Below are positions 59,319 to 64,000 of a stretch of 64,000 nt of DNA, piece by piece. The first letter of the stretch is position 1. Each line of letters opens with the position of its first letter. The notes under the pieces are model-generated. The model searched no databases, was not told the origin of the DNA, and worked only from the letters and a program-made list of their open reading frames with translations. The DNA is from Rhizobium terrae. GTDB taxonomy: Bacteria > Pseudomonadota > Alphaproteobacteria > Rhizobiales > Rhizobiaceae. The translations under genes were made by a program, and so were the position numbers. The stretch covers positions 42,692 through 106,691 of the forward strand of contig NZ_QJKM01000018.1 in NCBI RefSeq assembly GCF_003425685.1, written 5' to 3'.

Positions 59319-59894
59319 TCAGACGTCCGCAGGTTCGGTATTTTCCGCCGGCCGGGCGGGGCGTTCGGAAGGGTCGCGGCCAACTTCCGGCTTCAGCGTC
59401 ATCAGGTCGATGAAATGGTCGGCCTGGCGGCGCAGGTCGTCGGCGATCATCGGCGGCTGGGTCTGCATGGTGGACACGACGGAAACCTTGCGGCCCTTGC
59501 GCTGCAGCGCCTCGACCAGCGTGGTGAAATCCCCGTCGCCGGAGAAGAGCACGAGGTGATCGACGGTCTCGGACTGTTCCATGGCATCGATCGCGAGCTC
59601 GATGTCCATATTGCCCTTGATCTTGCGGCGGCCGAGGCTGTCGGTGAATTCCTTGGCGGGTTTGGTGACGACCTTATACCCGTTGTAGTCGAGCCAGTCG
59701 ATCAGCGGCCGGATGGACGAATACTCCTGATCTTCGATCAGCGCCGTGTAGTAATAGGCCCGGAGAAGATAACCGCGCTTCTGGAAGGCCTTGAGCAATT
59801 TTCGATAATCAATGTCGAAGCCGAGGCTTTTCGAGGCCGCATAGAGATTTGCGCCATCGATGAAGAGAGCAATCTTCTCTCTTGGGTCAAACAT
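59319..59894 (-). CDS. NYN-domain (LabA/DUF88-type) nuclease
   Basis: A 191-residue protein of the PIN-like NYN fold, a family of RNA-directed nucleases. Acidic catalytic-site candidates are Asp13 (FIDGANLY), Asp97 (GNMDIELAIDAM) and Asp120 and Asp122 (FSGDGDFTTLVE). The C-terminal 30 residues are low-complexity Pro/Glu. This gene precedes rpoZ and rsh in many Rhizobiaceae, and the start has GGAG upstream. Its substrate is unknown. Confidence 0.92.
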   Translation of the reverse strand: MFDPREKIALFIDGANLYAASKSLGFDIDYRKLLKAFQKRGYLLRAYYYTALIEDQEYSSIRPLIDWLDYNGYKVVTKPAKEFTDSLGRRKIKGNMDIELAIDAMEQSETVDHLVLFSGDGDFTTLVEALQRKGRKVSVVSTMQTQPPMIADDLRRQADHFIDLMTLKPEVGRDPSERPARPAENTEPADV

Positions 59895-60185
59895 TTGGTC
59901 TCCATCCCCTTTTTCTTATGAACCCGCATGGCGGGTGAGACTTGGCAATTCGAAAACTGTGCCAAAATCTCGAATAATCCATTACATTACGAACTATTCA
60001 TATATCTGTCATTTATGGCACGATTCGCAATAATCCAAGCAGCCTGCAGTTGAATCTCTTGGCTTTCCCCCAGAAGACCGTCACAAGATTGGCAAAAGCC
60101 GATTGACAGGAAAAACTTGAATTTGCCGCACAATGGCTGTATCGGGCGTATCAATTCCGAAAATCAATGACCCAAAGGACAGGCA
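59895..60185. other. Intergenic region between the NYN gene and rpoZ
   Basis: About 290 bases between divergent starts, AT-rich in the middle (59960-60030). It should hold promoters for both genes. No RNA or repeat was recognised. Confidence 0.4.
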
Positions 60186-60593
60186 ATGGCCCGTGTCACA
60201 GTAGAAGATTGCATTGACAAAGTCGATAACCGTTTCGAACTCGTGCTGCTTGCGAGCCACCGCGCCCGCCAGATCTCGCAGGGTGCGCCGATCACCATCG
60301 ACCGCGACAATGACAAGAACCCGGTCGTCGCGCTGCGCGAGATCGCCGACGAAACCCTGTCTCCCGACGACCTGAAGGAAGACCTGATCCACTCGCTGCA
60401 GAAGCATGTGGAAGTGGATGAGCCCGAACCCGATCCGGCCTCGCTGATCGCCGCCGGCGGCGTTGCGGTGGCTTCCGATCGCGACGAGGAAGACGATCTG
60501 CCGGAAACCGTCACCTTCGACCAGATGTCGGAAGAGGAACTGCTTGCCGGTATCGAAGGCCTCGTGCCGCCGGAAAAGAGCGACGACTACTAA
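60186..60593 (+). CDS. rpoZ: RNA polymerase omega subunit
   Basis: A 135-residue omega subunit. It begins MARVTVEDCIDKVDNRFELVLLASHRARQISQG, the conserved core that binds the beta-prime subunit, and then has an alphaproteobacterial acidic C-terminal extension ending EGLVPPEKSDDY. The ATG follows AAAGGACAGG. The rsh gene starts about 190 bases downstream on the same strand, as in many alphaproteobacteria. It supports polymerase assembly. Confidence 0.97.
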   Translation: MARVTVEDCIDKVDNRFELVLLASHRARQISQGAPITIDRDNDKNPVVALREIADETLSPDDLKEDLIHSLQKHVEVDEPEPDPASLIAAGGVAVASDRDEEDDLPETVTFDQMSEEELLAGIEGLVPPEKSDDY

Positions 60594-60781
60594 GGGTCTT
60601 CGCGCACTCTCAAAGGCGCCGGACAATATATTGCTCCGAAAGCAATATATCGTTCATTGTCTGGCCCTAATCTGCTTGAATGTTTTATGATGGCTGCGCC
60701 AATCTGACGGTTGGCGCGCCATTTTTCTTTTCGCCCGGCGCCCGTCGTGGTTTCGGAACGGTATCGAGGGCATATTTCAGG

Positions 60782-63010
60782 ATGATGCGGCAATACGAGC
60801 TCGTCGAGCGGGTTCAGAAATACAAGCCCGATGCCAACGAAGCTCTCCTCAACAAGGCCTATGTCTATGCCATGCAGAAGCATGGCCAGCAGAAGCGCGC
60901 CAGCGGCGACCCCTATATCTCCCACCCGCTTGAAGTCGCCGCCATCCTGACCGACATGCATCTCGACGAGTCGACCATCGCGGTGGCCCTGCTGCACGAC
61001 ACGATCGAGGATACGACCGCCACCCGTGCCGAGATCGACGAACTGTTCGGCGAGGATATCGGCCGGCTGGTTGAAGGTCTCACCAAGCTGAAACGCCTCG
61101 ATCTCGTTTCCAAGAAGGCCAAGCAGGCGGAAAATCTTCGCAAGCTGTTGCTTGCCATTTCCGACGACGTGCGGGTGCTGCTCGTCAAGCTCGCCGACCG
61201 GCTGCACAACATGCGCACGCTGGAGCACATGAAGGCGGAGCAGAAGGCGCGCATCTCCGAAGAGACGATGGACATCTATGCGCCGCTCGCCGGCCGCATG
61301 GGCATGCAGGACATGCGCGACGAGCTGGAGGAACTTTCCTTCCGCTACATGAACCCGGAGGCGCACGAGACCGTCACCAAGCGGCTCGCCGATCTGGAGG
61401 CCCGCAACCAGGGCCTCATCAAGAAGATCGAGGACGAGCTGCGCGAACTTCTGATCGCCAATGGCCTCAAGGACGCCTTCGTGAAGGGGCGGCAGAAGAA
61501 GCCCTATTCGGTCTTCCGCAAGATGCAGTCGAAATCGCTCTCCTTCGAGCAGCTTTCGGACGTCTACGGTTTCCGCATCATCGTCAAGGACATTCCCTCC
61601 TGTTATCGCGCGCTCGGCATCGTCCACACCCGCTGGCGCGTCGTGCCTGGCCGCTTCAAAGACTATATCTCGAACCCGAAGCAGAATGACTATCGGTCCA
61701 TCCACACGACGATCGTCGGCCCTTCACGCCAGCGCATCGAGCTGCAGATCCGCACCGAACTCATGCAGGAGATCGCCGAATATGGGATCGCGGCGCATGC
61801 GCTCTACAAGGACGGCCAGGGAACGGTGAAGGGCGGGGAACTGCTGCCGAAGGAGAGCAACGCCTATTCCTGGCTGCGCCACACGATCGAGTCGCTTGCG
61901 GAAGGCGATAATCCGGAAGAATTCCTCGAACATACCAAGCTCGAACTCTTCCAGGATCAGGTCTTCTGCTTCACGCCGAAGGGCAAGCTGATCGCGCTGC
62001 CGCGCGGCGCCACGCCGATCGATTTCGCGTATGCGGTCCACACCAATATCGGCGACACGACGGTCGGCGCCAAGATCAACGGCCGCATCATGCCGCTCGT
62101 CACCCGCCTCAACAATGGCGACGAAGTGGAGATCATCCGTTCCGGCGTGCAGGTGCCGCCCGCCGCCTGGGAGGAGATCGTCGTCACCGGCAAGGCGCGG
62201 TCGGCGATCCGCCGTGCCACCCGCATGGCGATCCGCAAGCAGTATGCCGGCCTCGGCCACCGCATTCTGGAGCGCACCTTCGAGCGCGCGGGAAAGATCT
62301 TTTCCAAGGATACCCTGAAACCGGCGCTGCACCGGCTGGCCCACAAGGACGTTGAGGATGCGATCGCCGCCGTCGGCCGCGGCGAACTCTCCTCGCTCGA
62401 CGTGCTGCGCGCCGTCTTCCCCGACTACAAGGACGAACGGGTGACCGTGAAGCCGGCCGCCGACGACGGCTGGTTCAACATGTCGAGCGCCAGCGGCATG
62501 ATGTTCAAGTTGCCGAGCCAGCGCCGCATCGGCCCCGAAGAGCTCGAGGCTGGCCCCGACCCGCTGCCGATCCGCGGGCTTTCCGGCAACATGGATGTGC
62601 AGTTCGCCCCGAGCGGCGCCGTCCCCGGCGACCGTATCGTCGGCATCATGGAAAAGGGGAAGGGCATCACCATCTACCCGATCCAGGCCTCCGCCCTGCA
62701 GCGTTTCGACGACCAGCCGGAGCGTTGGATCGACGTGCGCTGGGATCTCGACGAAGCCAACAAATCCCGCTTCCCGGCCAAGATCGAGGTCAACACCATC
62801 AACGAGCCGGGCACGCTCGCGACCGTCACCCAGACCATCGCCCGCCTCGACATCAACATCCGCACGCTGACCATGGGCAACAACCGCGCCGCCGATTTTT
62901 CGGAGATCACCATGGAGGTGGAAGTCTGGGACTTGAGACAGCTCAACCAGTTACTCAGCCAGATGAAGGACCTGGACTGCGTGGCGAATGTGAAGCGGGT
63001 TTATGATTGA
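60782..63010 (+). CDS. rsh: Bifunctional (p)ppGpp synthetase/hydrolase
   Basis: A 742-residue RelA/SpoT homologue, the single long Rsh of Rhizobiaceae. The N-terminal HD hydrolase site includes His72-Asp73 (LLHDTIEDT), with KLADRLHNMRTL nearby. The synthetase follows with LSDVYGFRIIV and RFKDYISNPKQNDYRSIHTTI. The TGS domain (about 390-450; VFCFTPKGKLIALPRGATPIDFAYAVHT) and C-terminal ACT domain (about 665-740) sense starvation signals. Two adjacent ATGs at 60782 and 60785 are possible; neither has a strong ribosome binding site. Confidence 0.98.
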   Translation: MMRQYELVERVQKYKPDANEALLNKAYVYAMQKHGQQKRASGDPYISHPLEVAAILTDMHLDESTIAVALLHDTIEDTTATRAEIDELFGEDIGRLVEGLTKLKRLDLVSKKAKQAENLRKLLLAISDDVRVLLVKLADRLHNMRTLEHMKAEQKARISEETMDIYAPLAGRMGMQDMRDELEELSFRYMNPEAHETVTKRLADLEARNQGLIKKIEDELRELLIANGLKDAFVKGRQKKPYSVFRKMQSKSLSFEQLSDVYGFRIIVKDIPSCYRALGIVHTRWRVVPGRFKDYISNPKQNDYRSIHTTIVGPSRQRIELQIRTELMQEIAEYGIAAHALYKDGQGTVKGGELLPKESNAYSWLRHTIESLAEGDNPEEFLEHTKLELFQDQVFCFTPKGKLIALPRGATPIDFAYAVHTNIGDTTVGAKINGRIMPLVTRLNNGDEVEIIRSGVQVPPAAWEEIVVTGKARSAIRRATRMAIRKQYAGLGHRILERTFERAGKIFSKDTLKPALHRLAHKDVEDAIAAVGRGELSSLDVLRAVFPDYKDERVTVKPAADDGWFNMSSASGMMFKLPSQRRIGPEELEAGPDPLPIRGLSGNMDVQFAPSGAVPGDRIVGIMEKGKGITIYPIQASALQRFDDQPERWIDVRWDLDEANKSRFPAKIEVNTINEPGTLATVTQTIARLDINIRTLTMGNNRAADFSEITMEVEVWDLRQLNQLLSQMKDLDCVANVKRVYD

Positions 63011-63132
63011 GAGGAAGTGCGTAAAGTCGCAGCGGCAAGGGAGGACTGGAATCGGTCCCCATGCCGGTCGCCAAAACTATATCGTCCGACTTCTGAATGC
63101 AGACATCCCTAACTATCGGATCGAACTGAAGC

Positions 63133-63714
63133 TCAACGCGACCGCCGCAGCATCGGGACGAGCTTCGGCGACGAACCGACCTGGATCGCGCCGAGCGGCT
63201 CGAAGCCGTGGCGTCGGTAGAACGGAATGTTGCGCGGGTTCGAGGATTCCAAATAGGCTGGCGTGTGATCGCAATCGCATCGTGCGAGTGCGTACGCCAT
63301 CAAGGCGTCGCCGTGACCTTCGCCTTGATGCGCTGGGTCGACGCCGATGAGTGGCAGGTACCAATGTGGTTCGGTCGGGTGGTACGTGGCCATCTGCTCG
63401 AATATGGCCGTGGTTTCAGGGGCAAGAGAGCGCGCAACCGTGCTCTCAAGTACCGCACCAAGCCCCTCCTCGTCGGAATGCACCCCGGGCGGTAGCCACA
63501 GCGCCGTCCCGGCGTAGCTGTCGGTGCAAAAGGCGCTGCCGTTAGAGAACGCGCTGCTCCCGAATGCCCGGATCATTCGTGGCATGGCCGCAAGGTACTG
63601 ATGTGCATGCGGCCAGGTCCATCGCGCCATAGGATCGGCTGCAAACGCCAGCATGACCGTTTCGACTGCCAGATCTTCCTCGGCCGGGGCCATAACTCTC
63701 ACTGTTGGATTCAC
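63133..63714 (-). CDS. GNAT-family N-acetyltransferase
   Basis: A 193-residue GNAT enzyme. The acetyl-CoA motif A reads LIGVDPAHQGEGHGDALMAYALARCD, with the QxxGxG-like loop as QGEGHG, followed by AYLESSNPRNIPFYRRHGFE motif B. The start is GTG at 63714 with AGGAGG five bases upstream; a TTG further upstream is less likely. Composition differs somewhat from the genes before it, and the region to the right shows no gene. Substrate unknown; small amines, antibiotics or protein N-termini are possible. Confidence 0.88.
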   Translation of the reverse strand: MNPTVRVMAPAEEDLAVETVMLAFAADPMARWTWPHAHQYLAAMPRMIRAFGSSAFSNGSAFCTDSYAGTALWLPPGVHSDEEGLGAVLESTVARSLAPETTAIFEQMATYHPTEPHWYLPLIGVDPAHQGEGHGDALMAYALARCDCDHTPAYLESSNPRNIPFYRRHGFEPLGAIQVGSSPKLVPMLRRSR

Positions 63715-64000
63715 GCTGGCCTCCTGACGTAGGTGGTCCGACAAGGCGCCCGCGCCCGTTCTCAGCTACGCATCGTAACCCGAATGACGTGGGAGCGATA
63801 CCGGTAGCTATTGTCTCACAAGCTCAATTCGGAACGGCCGCTTCTCATCGATGTCATCCAGTAAGGTGCCCGTCCACTCTCGTGAAGAGTTTCGGGCGCC
63901 GGAGGCGTACGAAAGTCCCCGAGGAAGGAACCCGCGGGCCACGGTCGGGGGCTATGGAGATTTCGATCTGCGGCCGATGACTGCGATGGCGCGACCGCAG
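63715..64000. other. Right-edge region without a recognised gene
   Basis: The last 286 bases hold frames that are arginine-rich and lack protein-like motifs. The sequence may be a promoter region for the GNAT gene or the end of something beyond the window. Nothing can be assigned. Confidence 0.4.

Overview
The window looks like chromosomal DNA of a high-GC alphaproteobacterium of the Rhizobiaceae (Rhizobium/Agrobacterium/Sinorhizobium/Shinella type). Evidence: the dapA, smpB, NYN-domain, rpoZ and single-rsh neighbourhood at the right end, two tandem RopA-type (Porin_2) porins, an Rgt-like galacturonosyltransferase cluster, a SEL1-like small protein, and dispersed palindromic intergenic elements. 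I see no phage genes, integrase, transposase or CRISPR array. The only RNA gene recognised is tRNA-Ser(GCT). Species cannot be named from the sequence alone.

Layout. 1-4.5 kb: N-terminus of a membrane histidine kinase running off the left edge, a divergent MFS/TetR pair with a clear operator, and an HxlR regulator divergent from an unknown 239-aa protein. 4.5-12.2 kb: aminopeptidase N, an EamA permease, a DUF2272-like protein, two very small genes, a family-4-like uracil-DNA glycosylase and a YegD-like Hsp70. 12.3-14.2 kb: an AmpR-like LysR regulator divergent from an OXA-type class D beta-lactamase. 14.3-18.7 kb: an RND efflux permease and its adaptor, translationally coupled. 18.9-28.3 kb: a frameshifted small membrane protein, an atypical SDR, ETF-ubiquinone oxidoreductase with a LiuR-like site, an L,D-transpeptidase lipoprotein, an MDR reductase with a divergent HxlR repressor, an MFS exporter and a diacylglycerol-kinase-like lipid kinase. 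28.4-31.2 kb: divergent PuuA-like ligase and SpuC-like aminotransferase, suggesting polyamine catabolism. 31.2-36.4 kb: a GT2 and two ArnT-like GT39 enzymes resembling rgtE-rgtA-rgtB, plus a divergent LPG-synthase-type membrane protein. 36.4-38.7 kb: a vapBC locus whose toxin carries an early stop codon, then AMP nucleosidase.

39.1-41.5 kb holds the most unusual feature: six tandem small secreted paralogues. Five share a signal peptide, a mature N-terminal GDYYEG/GNYYEG motif, a central TGS(I/V) motif and a C-terminal GDYYxGAxRPN tail; the sixth is more divergent. The spacers between the genes are about 86 bp and two of them are nearly identical. I could not tie the set to a family of known function.

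42-51.4 kb: a DUF2147 protein, a SEL1-like protein, an aminotransferase with a LysR regulator, a PilZ-like protein, a ferredoxin-reductase-type flavoenzyme, an HpaI-type aldolase, tRNA-Ser and the two porins. 51.9-63.7 kb: lytic transglycosylase, dapA, smpB, a DUF3830 protein, a small WYL-like protein, a YbhN-like membrane protein, a rifamycin ADP-ribosyltransferase (arr), Ada, a NYN nuclease, rpoZ, rsh and a GNAT acetyltransferase.

Several loci act on the cell surface or in resistance: the beta-lactamase pair, RND pump, arr, L,D-transpeptidase, lytic transglycosylase, porins and Rgt-like sugar transferases. Starts were chosen by ribosome binding site and family boundaries. All functions are read from motifs and remembered family features, without database searches.
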